The notes beneath the pieces were generated by a model. That model had not been told where the DNA came from, searched no databases, and saw nothing but the letters and a program-made list of their open reading frames with translations. Positions 35,090-43,022 of a DNA stretch of 64,000 nt are shown here, in pieces. The DNA comes from Actinoalloteichus fjordicus (GTDB lineage: Bacteria; Actinomycetota; Actinomycetes; Mycobacteriales; Pseudonocardiaceae): positions 5,440,001-5,504,000 of the forward strand of contig NZ_CP016076.1 in assembly GCF_001941625.1 (NCBI RefSeq). The letters are read 5' to 3'. The stretch's first letter is position 1; each line of letters opens with the position of its first letter. The translations under genes and the position numbers were made by a program.

Positions 35090-36016
35090 GTGAGTCTGGA
35101 GACAGAGGCAGTCCTCTGGTCACGAGCGAAGGTGTCTGAGTCAACCGATCTCCGTCTCGCCCCGTCGGGGAGGGACCGGGCGGCGATCACCGTCGCACCG
35201 AAACCCGTCGGCGGGTCCGGCGCGACCGGGACGTCGTCGAACACCGTGCACCGGCCCGTCCCGGCCGTCGAACCGATCTCTCGGCGCTTACCCGCACCAG
35301 CCGCGAACGACGAGGCCGCCGATCCGCCCGCAGGCAGGCTGCCGCGGCTGCACCGAGGCCCGGCAGGCAGGCGCAGCCTGCCCGACGTCCTCTCGATCGC
35401 GGCCGGGGCCGAGGACGAGACGACCTCTCACCCGACGGCTGCCGGCCCCGAGCAGGACACGCGCTCGGTCGCGGAGCACCTTGAGAGCCCAGCGGGAACC
35501 GAGCGGCCCCAGACTCGGGAGAAACCCGAGCCCAAGGCCGGTCGCGAGGTCCTCGTCCGCGCGGAGGGCACCGTCGGCCCGAAGGCACCTGCCCGCTCCG
35601 AAGTGCCCGAACACTGCGTGGCGGACGGCGGCGACGCCGAGTGCGTCGCGATCGACGTCGCGATCGACGTCGCCATGGTCGGCGCCGTCGTGCCTGCGCG
35701 TCCCGCGCTCCCCGGCAGTGCCCTTGGTCGAACGGTGCCGTCGCCGCGCGGCGGCGTCGAGGCGATCGGCCCGGGCCTCGCCGCCTCGGCCCCTCGACGC
35801 ACCGCCCTGGCCCGGCTTCCGCAGCCGAGGAGCAATGGCGCAGAGCCCGTCGGGCGACGCGGTCGCGGGAACCCCACCGCCGTGGCGGCCTGCGACGAAC
35901 CCACGTCCTGCGGGCCGGGGGCCGCCGAGGTCCGGGCCCGCGTCGGTCGGGCCGCCGACAGAACAGCCGACTCGGCAGGCTCCGGAACCCCCGGCAGGGT
36001 CGAAGGCCGCCACTGA
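35090..36016 (+). CDS. Low-complexity unrecognised protein upstream of cas locus 2
   Basis: The frame encodes 308 residues from GTG 35090, which has GGAG just upstream; in-frame alternatives reach back to 35006. Composition is dominated by Ala, Pro, Gly, Arg and Glu without predicted domains, apart from a first ordered-looking stretch V-S-L-E-T-E-A-V-L-W-S-R-A-K. Third positions are mostly G/C, which favours this frame over the competing minus-strand frames, but it might be noncoding. A 12-bp tandem repeat occurs near 35647-35670. It ends 195 bases before the cas operon on the same strand. A link to CRISPR is not shown. Confidence 0.4.
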   Translation: MSLETEAVLWSRAKVSESTDLRLAPSGRDRAAITVAPKPVGGSGATGTSSNTVHRPVPAVEPISRRLPAPAANDEAADPPAGRLPRLHRGPAGRRSLPDVLSIAAGAEDETTSHPTAAGPEQDTRSVAEHLESPAGTERPQTREKPEPKAGREVLVRAEGTVGPKAPARSEVPEHCVADGGDAECVAIDVAIDVAMVGAVVPARPALPGSALGRTVPSPRGGVEAIGPGLAASAPRRTALARLPQPRSNGAEPVGRRGRGNPTAVAACDEPTSCGPGAAEVRARVGRAADRTADSAGSGTPGRVEGRH

Positions 36017-36171
36017 ACGGGTCACAGCAGTTCACGCCGCCCGCGAACCCGCAATAGTCGACGCCGGCCAGAAGCCTGCGGCCGAATAAGCGGCAGCGGA
36101 ATACCCGGTCGACAATCACCCGGACGCCGTAACGGGGTCGCGCAGACGGACGATGCTCGAACAGAATGTAC

Positions 36172-36191
36172 CGTGCCGACCTAACGGCACG
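36172..36191. promoter_or_regulatory. Palindrome upstream of cas locus 2
   Basis: CGTGCCG at 36172-36178 and CGGCACG at 36185-36191 form a perfect inverted repeat with a 6-base centre, 20 bases before the cse1 ATG and just upstream of its AGGAG ribosome binding site. It could be an operator or an RNA hairpin controlling translation of the operon. Confidence 0.45.
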
Positions 36192-36211
36192 CAGTGAACA
36201 GGAGTCGAGTA

Positions 36212-37753
36212 ATGGTCGACAACCGGTCGACTTTCAACCTGACCGAACAGCCCTGGATTCCGGTACGTACCGGTGGAACGGTCCGCCGTATCGGTTTACG
36301 AGAGCTGTTCGAAAAAGCCCATGAGATCGAGGATCTGGCGGTGCCCATCCCGCCCGCAGCCGCCGCGCTCTGGCGAGTCCTCTATGCGATCACGGCACAG
36401 ATCACCGGGCTGAACACGGCGTTAAACAGCTCAGATCCCGACGTCGACGGCTGGATGGCCGCCAGGAACGCCGTGCTGGAGCGGGGTGCGCTGAGTGCGG
36501 AACTCGTCGCGGAGCACTTCACGAGCAATCGTTCAAAATTCTACCTCTTTCACGCGGATCGTCCCTGGATGCAGGAGCCGCGACTCATCGAGGAATGTTT
36601 AGTTGCGTCCGGCGTCAACAAGCTCGTGGCAGGCAGGCCCGCAGGCAACAATCAGGTCTGGTTCGGCCACTTCAGCGATGTCGAACCGCAACCGATACCC
36701 GCAGGCGAAGCAGTCCTGCACCTGCTGGTACAGCTTTATTACGGACCGGCTGGAAAGTGCACCGCCCGCCGGATCGCCGGGCACGCCGAATCGAACAGCA
36801 CGAAAGGCGTGCTTCGCTCGACAACCTCTTTTCACCCCATCGGGGCGAATCTGTTCGAGTCGCTCGTCGCAGGCGTGCCCGGCCCCCCGGCGAATGCGGA
36901 CGCGAGTATCGACCGCTGCGGGTGGGAACAGCCGCTCCTCGACCCGCTCGGTCCGCCGCCAGAGCCGACCTGGCCCGGCGGCCTGTTGACCGGACGCAGT
37001 CGCCACGCCGTCCTGCTCGTACCCGACGCGACGGGCACGCTCGTCACCGACGCCTATCTCACCTGGGCATGGCGAGCCCCCTCCGTCGAGGCCCGCGATC
37101 CCTATCTCGTCTACGACACCAGCCGAGAGGGCCGGGCCTACCCCCGCCCCGCGTCCAGTGACCGAGCGGTGTGGCGAGACCTGGACTCCCTGCTGTTGCG
37201 AGCCTCGGTCGACTCCGGTGCGGCGCCGCGCAGGCCCGCGCTGTTCGACGGGCTGGCGAGGCTGCCGAGCGAGGTGCGCGACCGACTGCGTCTCGCCGCC
37301 TACGGATTCGACCAGGACGGCCAGACCCGCGACCGGCAGTGGTTCTCCGCCTCGATACCGCCCGTTCTGCGTCATCTGGAGGAGCACGACCCGATCACGG
37401 CGATCCACATCGGTGAACTGCGCCGTGCCGCCGAGGCCGTCGGCCGCAGGCTCCAGCACTGTCTCGGGGACGCGTGGCGCGACGTCACGTCGGCGGCGTC
37501 TCGGGAGAAGGACCGTGGTGGTCCCTGGCCGGTGCGCGCCGCGCAGCACTACTGGCCGTCGGCGGAGCGCGAGTTCTGGTCCCGCCTGCGCACCGGAGAC
37601 GTCGACGCCGACCCGTGGGTGTTCCAGCAGCTGGCCCATCGCGCGATCGACGCCGCGCTCAGTCCCACCGACGAGGCAGATCTGCGCATCGCGCGGGCGG
37701 TCGACCTCGCCCGGCGCCGACTGAGCCGAGTCCTCACGAAGGAGACCCGGTGA
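36212..37753 (+). CDS. cse1: Cascade large subunit Cse1 (Cas8e), locus 2
   Basis: A type I-E large subunit of 513 residues. ATG 36212 is chosen because AGGAG lies 7 bases upstream; an in-frame GTG at 36194 would overlap that site. Typical features: F-N-L-T-E-Q-P-W-I-P-V at the N terminus, K-F-Y-L-F-H-A-D-R-P-W-M-Q-E-P, V-L-H-L-L-V-Q-L-Y-Y-G-P-A-G-K and a helical C-terminal bundle. It is only distantly similar to the locus 1 Cse1. No cas3 is encoded beside it, so either the locus 1 Cas3 docks here or the complex binds without cutting. The operon is tightly overlapping from this gene on. Confidence 0.93.
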   Translation: MVDNRSTFNLTEQPWIPVRTGGTVRRIGLRELFEKAHEIEDLAVPIPPAAAALWRVLYAITAQITGLNTALNSSDPDVDGWMAARNAVLERGALSAELVAEHFTSNRSKFYLFHADRPWMQEPRLIEECLVASGVNKLVAGRPAGNNQVWFGHFSDVEPQPIPAGEAVLHLLVQLYYGPAGKCTARRIAGHAESNSTKGVLRSTTSFHPIGANLFESLVAGVPGPPANADASIDRCGWEQPLLDPLGPPPEPTWPGGLLTGRSRHAVLLVPDATGTLVTDAYLTWAWRAPSVEARDPYLVYDTSREGRAYPRPASSDRAVWRDLDSLLLRASVDSGAAPRRPALFDGLARLPSEVRDRLRLAAYGFDQDGQTRDRQWFSASIPPVLRHLEEHDPITAIHIGELRRAAEAVGRRLQHCLGDAWRDVTSAASREKDRGGPWPVRAAQHYWPSAEREFWSRLRTGDVDADPWVFQQLAHRAIDAALSPTDEADLRIARAVDLARRRLSRVLTKETR

Positions 37754-38568
37754 TCCGAACCCAGCCCAGTCGCGAGGTACGGGAGGAGTTCGTCGCGCAC
37801 GTGCTGCGACTGTGCGCCGAGTCGACGCGGGTCCGTTCCGCCCTACGTGCCTGCGCGGGCCGCAGGCCGGAACGGATGGCACCCGAGGTGCACGCCGCCG
37901 TGACCAGGAGGCTGCCCCCGCACGCCTCCCCCGGCACCGAGCAGGCGTTCTACACGATCGCGGGCCTCATCGCCGCCCGACCCTGGACGACGACTCCGGA
38001 TCAGGCAGGCGGGCCCGGCAGTCCCGGTGCGATCGGCCTCGTCGCGGTCTCGGAGCGCGGCACGACCGAACCGCGCGCCCTCGACGTCCGCACCGTCGAC
38101 GCGCGGGTGGCCGACGCGACGGCGACGGCTCTCCTGCCTGCCGCACGCAGGCCGGGGGCCGTCCCCGCCTCGTTCGACCACGTCCGATTCGAACCGGTCT
38201 CGTTCGCCCCGGCCATCGAGCAGTCGGCCGCACCGTACCCGGCCGCACCGCATCATCCCGACCTCGGTCACGCCCTGGCCCGAGCCACGGTGGCAGGCCG
38301 AGGCGAACGGCGACCGATGCCGGTGAGCAACGCGGAGAAGCACCTGCACCTGCTGTCCAGGCAGGGTCTCACCGGCATTCACCGCCATCTGCCCGCCGTG
38401 GTCCGGCGGCTGCACGACCTCGACCAGCAGATCGACTGGTCCCGACTGCTCGCCGACCTGCTCACCTGGGAAGACGAGCCACGCATGGTGGCGCGTCGCT
38501 GGCTCCAGTCGTTCTACCGGACCCTCCCGCGTGACATCCACCCCGCTAGCCAGGAGGCAGAGCGATGA
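37750..38568 (+). CDS. cse2: Enlarged Cascade small subunit Cse2, locus 2
   Basis: 272 residues from GTG 37750, overlapping the cse1 stop (GTGA); the longer frame upstream is a shadow. The two helical halves of Cse2 are recognisable: F-V-A-H-V-L-R-L-C-A-E-S-T-R-V-R-S-A-L-R-A-C (about 10-35) with Q-A-F-Y-T-I-A-G-L-I-A-A (62-73), and H-L-L-S-R-Q-G-L-T-G-I-H-R-H-L-P-A-V-V-R-R-L with I-D-W-S-R-L-L-A-D-L-L-T-W (about 198-240). Between them lies an insertion of about 120 residues, rich in Ala, Pro, Gly and Thr, absent from the 211-residue locus 1 protein. Whether it folds is unclear. Confidence 0.85.
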   Translation: MIRTQPSREVREEFVAHVLRLCAESTRVRSALRACAGRRPERMAPEVHAAVTRRLPPHASPGTEQAFYTIAGLIAARPWTTTPDQAGGPGSPGAIGLVAVSERGTTEPRALDVRTVDARVADATATALLPAARRPGAVPASFDHVRFEPVSFAPAIEQSAAPYPAAPHHPDLGHALARATVAGRGERRPMPVSNAEKHLHLLSRQGLTGIHRHLPAVVRRLHDLDQQIDWSRLLADLLTWEDEPRMVARRWLQSFYRTLPRDIHPASQEAER

Positions 38569-39710
38569 CCGCGTCCGCTCCCCGTCATCTCGACATCCAC
38601 ATCCTGCACACGCTGCCCTACTCCAATCTCAACCGCGACGACCTCGGCTCCCCGAAGTCGCTGCTCTTCGGCGGCACGCCGCGCACCAGGGTGTCCAGTC
38701 AGTGTTGGAAGCGCGCGGTGCGACTCGAAGTGGAGAGCGGCGTCGGTGAGGCGGCGGTCCGCACCCGTCGGCTGCCCGTCGAGGTCGCCAGGGCACTGGC
38801 CGACCGACACGACTGGCCCGTCGAGCTCGCCGAGTTCGCGGGCAGGCACGTCGCCGCGGCGGCGGGTCTCGGCGTCGACAAGGACGATCTGACGGTGCTC
38901 GTCTTCCTGCCCGCTCGAGCCGTCGACGAGCTGGTGGAGCTGTGCGTCCGTCATCGCGGCGACCTGGACGCCGCGCTCATCGCGCTCAGAGGTCGGGCGC
39001 GACCGCAGGCGAAGAAGGGCGAGAGCGTCCTGCCCGCCGCCCAGGTGAAGGAGCTGATCGGCGGGCGCAACAGCATCACCGCGCTGTTCGGTCGCATGCT
39101 CGCCGAGCTGCCGGAGTCCAAGGTCGACGGGGCGGTGCAGCTCGCACACGCCTTCACCACGCACGCCACGGAGCCGGAGATCGACTTCTTCACCGCCGTG
39201 GACGACCTCAACCCCGTGGAGGCCACCGGCGGCGGACATCTGAACACGGCCGAGTTCAGCTCCGGGGTCTTCTATCGCTATGCCAGCCTCAACCTCGCGG
39301 ACCTGACCTCGAACCTCGGCGGCGACCGGGCCGAGGTCTCCGCCGTGACGGAGGCGTTCGTGACCGCCTTCCTCAGCGCGCTGCCCAACGCGAAGAAGAC
39401 CAGCACCGCACCGTTCACCGTCCCGGACCTCGCCTACGTCGCGGTGCGCGGCGACCGCCCCGTTTCGCTGGCCGCCGCCTTCGAGGACGCGGTCTCCACC
39501 CGCGACGGCGCGGGTTTCGCGAAGGCCTCCCGGCGGCGGCTGGACGACTACAACGCGAAGATCGGCCTGCTGCTCGGCGACGTCGAGATCGCCTTCCATG
39601 GTCACGCCACCCTGGACGACGGGCCGTTCCACGCGCTGGGGAGCAGGCAGCGCAGCTTCCCGGAGCTGGTCGCGGGCGCTCTGAGTGCGGTGAACGGGCT
39701 GCCAGCATGA
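38565..39710 (+). CDS. cas7e: Cascade backbone subunit Cas7e (Cse4), locus 2
   Basis: 381 residues. The ATG at 38565 overlaps the cse2 stop (ATGA). Diagnostic segments: L-D-I-H-I-L-H-T-L-P-Y-S-N-L-N-R-D-D, F-G-G-T-P-R-T-R-V-S-S-Q-C-W-K-R-A-V-R, A-L-F-G-R-M, A-F-T-T-H-A-T-E-P-E-I-D-F-F-T-A-V-D-D and F-Y-R-Y-A-S-L-N. It lacks the long Ala/Lys stretch of the locus 1 protein. It should bind the crRNAs produced from the diverged array downstream if that array is transcribed. Confidence 0.96.
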   Translation: MTASAPRHLDIHILHTLPYSNLNRDDLGSPKSLLFGGTPRTRVSSQCWKRAVRLEVESGVGEAAVRTRRLPVEVARALADRHDWPVELAEFAGRHVAAAAGLGVDKDDLTVLVFLPARAVDELVELCVRHRGDLDAALIALRGRARPQAKKGESVLPAAQVKELIGGRNSITALFGRMLAELPESKVDGAVQLAHAFTTHATEPEIDFFTAVDDLNPVEATGGGHLNTAEFSSGVFYRYASLNLADLTSNLGGDRAEVSAVTEAFVTAFLSALPNAKKTSTAPFTVPDLAYVAVRGDRPVSLAAAFEDAVSTRDGAGFAKASRRRLDDYNAKIGLLLGDVEIAFHGHATLDDGPFHALGSRQRSFPELVAGALSAVNGLPA

Positions 39711-40474
39711 GCGGCGTACTGCTCCGACTCGCGGGGCCGCTGCAGGCCTGGGGCACCGCCGCCGCCTTCGCCGAACGCGACACCAGAAGCCATCCGACGA
39801 GATCGGCCCTGCTCGGCATGATCCTCGCCGCCGAGGGGCGGGCCCGTGGCGACGACCTCGATCCGGCCTGGGCTGCGTTGGAGTTCACCGTGCGGGTCGA
39901 CCGGCCCGGCACCCGACTGGTCGACTTCCACACGGTCGGCGGCGGCTATCCACGCAGCAGGACCGTGCCGACCTCGGAGGGTCGACGACGGTCCGAGGCC
40001 ACCGCGACCCTGGTGTCCCGGCGGCACTACCTCAGCGACGCGGCATTCGTCGTGGCCGCTCACGGCCCCGACGAGCTGGCCGACCGCGCCGCCGCCGCAC
40101 TCCGGGTGCCGCACTGGGCGCCCTATCTCGGCAGGCGTTCGTGCCCGGCCGATCAGCCGATGCTGCTGACCAGAGAGCCGATCGAGGATGCCGAGGCCGA
40201 GCTGTATCACGTGCCGCTGGCCCGCTCCCGGCCCGACCATCCCGTCGAACGGGTCGACGTCGACTTCATCCGGTCCGCCCACGGCGACCAGACCGGCATG
40301 GAGCACGGCGAGGAGCTGGACGACATCCCGATCTCGTTCCATCCGCATCGACGGACGTACCACACCCGACGAGTCGTGGTCCGTACCGAGGCGCTGCCCG
40401 CCGAGCTGTGCGGCGGCATCGGCGCCGACTATCTCGACACCCTGGCCGTCTACCTTGGGATCTCCGCACCATGA
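39707..40474 (+). CDS. cas5e: Cascade subunit Cas5e, locus 2
   Basis: 255 residues. ATG 39707 overlaps the cas7e stop (ATGA). The typical beginning S-G-V-L-L-R-L-A-G-P-L-Q-A-W-G is followed by R-S-H-P-T-R-S-A-L-L-G-M-I-L-A-A, then D-F-H-T-V-G-G-G-Y-P and R-R-H-Y-L-S-D-A-A-F-V-V-A. It would hold the 5-prime handle of crRNA. Since the array repeats are diverged, the handles offered to this subunit would differ between crRNAs, which is odd for a sequence-reading subunit. Confidence 0.95.
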   Translation: MSGVLLRLAGPLQAWGTAAAFAERDTRSHPTRSALLGMILAAEGRARGDDLDPAWAALEFTVRVDRPGTRLVDFHTVGGGYPRSRTVPTSEGRRRSEATATLVSRRHYLSDAAFVVAAHGPDELADRAAAALRVPHWAPYLGRRSCPADQPMLLTREPIEDAEAELYHVPLARSRPDHPVERVDVDFIRSAHGDQTGMEHGEELDDIPISFHPHRRTYHTRRVVVRTEALPAELCGGIGADYLDTLAVYLGISAP

Positions 40475-41112
40475 CCACATGGCTCACCCGAATCCAGCCG
40501 AACCTGAGCAATTCGCGCAGCAGGGCGGATCTGCACGACTTCGTCGGGCTGCACCGGACCGTCATGTCGTTGTTCCCGGAGGAGCTGGGCGACATGCCCC
40601 GCAGGCAGGCGGGAGCGTTGTTCCGCGTCGACTCCGGCCCGGCCGGTGATCAGCTGCTGGTGCAGAGCAGCCTGCGTCCGGAGCCCGCCCGCCTGCCGCC
40701 GGATTACGGGACGCTGCGGACCACCGAGCTGACCGCGCTGCTCGATGCGTTGGAGGACACGATGATCGTGCACTATCGACTGGTCGCCAACACCAGCAAA
40801 CGACTGGCCAAGGACACCGACCGACATCGTCGAGGACAGCTCGTCTCACTCAAGGGGGACGAGATCCTGGACTGGTGGCATCGACGCAGCGCCGAGCACG
40901 GCCTGGCACTGGCGTCGGCGGAGGCGACCGCCGTGACGGCACCGCGCAGCAGAGACCGGACGGCGATACGCCATGCCCGCACCCGTTTCCAGGGCGTCGC
41001 CAGGGTGGTGGACGCGGAACTGCTCCGCAACGCGGTGCTCTCCGGCATCGGTCGGGCACGGGCCTACGGCTGCGGGCTGCTCAGTGTGGTACCGGCCAGG
41101 TCGCGTTCCTGA
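40471..41112 (+). CDS. cas6e: CRISPR RNA endoribonuclease Cas6e, locus 2
   Basis: 213 residues from ATG 40471 (ATGA overlap with cas5e). Motifs: D-L-H-D-F-V-G-L-H-R-T-V-M-S-L-F (candidate catalytic His), the central H-Y-R-L-V-A-N-T-S and the C-terminal loop S-G-I-G-R-A-R-A-Y-G-C-G-L-L-S-V. It is the last gene of the operon, and the array starts about 70 bases downstream, in the place where cas1-cas2 normally stand. Cas6e recognises mainly the repeat hairpin, which fits the observation that the diverged repeats keep their stem. Confidence 0.95.
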   Translation: MTTWLTRIQPNLSNSRSRADLHDFVGLHRTVMSLFPEELGDMPRRQAGALFRVDSGPAGDQLLVQSSLRPEPARLPPDYGTLRTTELTALLDALEDTMIVHYRLVANTSKRLAKDTDRHRRGQLVSLKGDEILDWWHRRSAEHGLALASAEATAVTAPRSRDRTAIRHARTRFQGVARVVDAELLRNAVLSGIGRARAYGCGLLSVVPARSRS

Positions 41113-41182
41113 TCCCGGTGGTGCCCGGGCACGACCGAGAGGCCGAGTCGGGCACCGGTCCGCGCTGACGTTCCCGTCCGGT

Positions 41183-41735
41183 CGTCTCCTCACCTCGTGG
41201 GGGTGCACCCCAGTCCGCATCGGCGACCAGCATCGGACGAGCTCTCGTTCCTCACCCTCGTGGGGGTTCTCCTGTCCAGTACCGGGTTCCTCCGCAGGGT
41301 GACGGCGGCGGGACGGAGATCGATCGAAGAAATCGGGTCGAACTCGCGTCACACCCGGCGACGCGCCGCGTCTCGTCACTGTCATCTCCATACCGGTGGA
41401 GGTGTCACGGAGGTACACAGCAAGGCCGACGGTCGGCTCGCCGCTCCCCACGTCAGTGGGGGTGTTCCGCACGGCGGGAGCGTCAGTTCCCCGGAAGGAC
41501 ACATCTCCTCACGCCGGTGGGGGTCTCACCGGAGGCGGCCGTCGGCGCAGGCGTGATCCGGACTGCGAGCGATGCGGACGGCTCCTCACGCCAGGAGTGA
41601 GGGTGAGCCAGAGGGCGCAGCCGAACCGCCGCAGCCGAGGCCATGTCCCCACGCTCGTGGGGGTGTCACCTGATTCGGTCGACGCCGCAGCATGACGTCC
41701 GAGACCGTTCCGCACCCGCGTGGAGTGGTGCCCCA
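41183..41735 (+). CRISPR. Strongly diverged type I-E repeat array (about 8 repeats)
   Basis: Repeat-like units of about 28-30 bases occur near 41184-41211, 41246-41274, 41382-41410, 41442-41470, 41502-41532, 41581-41609, 41644-41672 and 41706-41735. Centre-to-centre distances are 63, 136, 60, 61, 80, 60 and 63 bases; about 61 is the I-E repeat-plus-spacer length, and the 136 gap suggests one lost or unrecognisable unit. Best-preserved core: CCCCAC-(4 nt)-GTGGGG followed by GTG. No two repeats are identical. Seven keep a 6-bp stem through G-U wobble or paired changes; the last is partly broken. It lies directly downstream of cas6e. Whether it is transcribed is unknown. Confidence 0.8.
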
Positions 41736-42009
41736 CCGGTTCGGCGCCGTCGATGCGATCGAATTCGGCGTCGTCGATTCTGCGCCGCGTCATGTCGTCG
41801 AATCACGCCGGTGTCGACGGCGATTCCGGAAACCGAGCCGAATGATTGCCGCAGGCGACCGACCGCTTTTAGCCTGGGCGCTCATCGACTCGGCCGACGC
41901 GCGGTCGTCGCCCCGGTCAGACCGCCGTGTCACGCGAGGGACAGTGCCGACGTCCGAGAATCGCCAGGCGCGTGACATCGCCGAGCACGATTCGTGAGGA
42001 GTCCAGCAG

Positions 42010-42948
42010 ATGCTCCATCGACGTCTTCGCCCACTACTCGGCATCGTCGCCGCAGGTGCGCTGATCACCACGCTCTCGCCGGCAGGCTACGCCGAACAGG
42101 ACCCATCGCCCGTCGAGGTCGCGACCTCGACGGGATCAGCCGAGACTCCCGCTCCGACGGGCTCAGCAGACGGCGCGGTCGCGGCCGATCGCGCGGACCT
42201 CGCCCAGGACTGGAATCCGCCGGGTCATCTGGTGCAGCCGCTGGCCGAGGTCTGGAATCACGTGGAGACCACCTACCCGGATCTGTACGGATTCCGCAAT
42301 TACGGCTGGGATCAACTCGTGGCGAACAACGGTCAGATCAATTACTGCGTCCGCTGGGATTCCGCCGCGCCGGTGTCCGCGCAGTTACGCGACCAGATTC
42401 ACACCGCGCTGCGGCGACAGGTGTCCAAGTGGATGGGCACCATGCAGCAGGGCGTGCTCGGCTGGCCCTATGCCGAGGTCGGTGTGAACATCGTCGGCTG
42501 GGCGGTCCGCGACCGGTCGACCCTGCAGTGGAACGACGACTCGGTCGACATCTACGTCAACGACATCCGCGAGAACGCCCCGCAGTGCGCCGAGGTCTGC
42601 GGACGGTTCTTCAACCAGAACGGCGACTACTCACGATGCCCCGGCGGCGCGGCGCGGCATTACGACCAGTCGCTGTGGCTGACCGCAGGCATGGGCGGCG
42701 GCGCGGGCGGCGACTGGGGGCAGCGCATCGGCAGCGAGTACATGGTCAACTCGCTCGGCCAGGACAACATCCACATCCTGTTGCACGAGATCGGCCACAC
42801 CTTCGGGCTGGACGACTTCTACGACTGGACTCCCACCGGCGTGGGCGGGTTCCTGATGAAGGCGGGCACCGCCTCGCAGGTCACCGAGTTCGACGCCTGG
42901 ATGTTCAAGGACTTCTGGCGACATCTGCGCAGCCGATACGGCCTCTGA
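42010..42948 (+). CDS. Secreted zinc metallopeptidase with HExxHxxGxxD motif
   Basis: A 312-residue exported protein. ATG 42010 follows GAGGAG. The signal peptide has R-R-L-R-P-L-L then a hydrophobic stretch and a likely cut after A-G-Y-A (residues 25-28). A disordered Thr/Ala/Ser segment (29-65) precedes the catalytic domain. The metal site is H-E-I-G-H-T-F-G-L-D-D at about 262-272, with Glu as catalytic base and the Asp as possible third ligand. Four Cys residues (in N-Y-C-V and C-A-E-V-C-G...C-P-G-G) may form disulfides. It resembles small actinomycete metzincin-like proteases; the substrate is unknown. A strong bidirectional hairpin follows. Confidence 0.88.
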   Translation: MLHRRLRPLLGIVAAGALITTLSPAGYAEQDPSPVEVATSTGSAETPAPTGSADGAVAADRADLAQDWNPPGHLVQPLAEVWNHVETTYPDLYGFRNYGWDQLVANNGQINYCVRWDSAAPVSAQLRDQIHTALRRQVSKWMGTMQQGVLGWPYAEVGVNIVGWAVRDRSTLQWNDDSVDIYVNDIRENAPQCAEVCGRFFNQNGDYSRCPGGAARHYDQSLWLTAGMGGGAGGDWGQRIGSEYMVNSLGQDNIHILLHEIGHTFGLDDFYDWTPTGVGGFLMKAGTASQVTEFDAWMFKDFWRHLRSRYGL

Positions 42949-42976
42949 CCACCGGAGCCTTCAGTCACCTCGCGAC

Positions 42977-43011
42977 GGCGGGCCGGCTACCGCGCCAGCA
43001 CCCGGCCCGCC
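42977..43011. terminator. Bidirectional hairpin between convergent genes
   Basis: GGCGGGCCGG at 42977-42986 and CCGGCCCGCC at 43002-43011 form a perfect 10-bp stem with a 15-base loop, between the metallopeptidase stop (42948) and the converging gene end at 43023. Confidence 0.75.
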
Positions 43012-43022
43012 GCTGCCTGTCC

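Noticed and set aside
41112-41185. CreTA-like toxin-antitoxin RNA next to the array
   Set aside because: The gap between cas6e and the first repeat is only about 70 bases with no small toxin frame or rare-codon pattern that I can see.
36212-41735. Tn7-like CRISPR-associated transposon as explanation for the Cas3-free locus
   Set aside because: No tnsA, tnsB, tnsC or tniQ-like gene is seen anywhere in the window.
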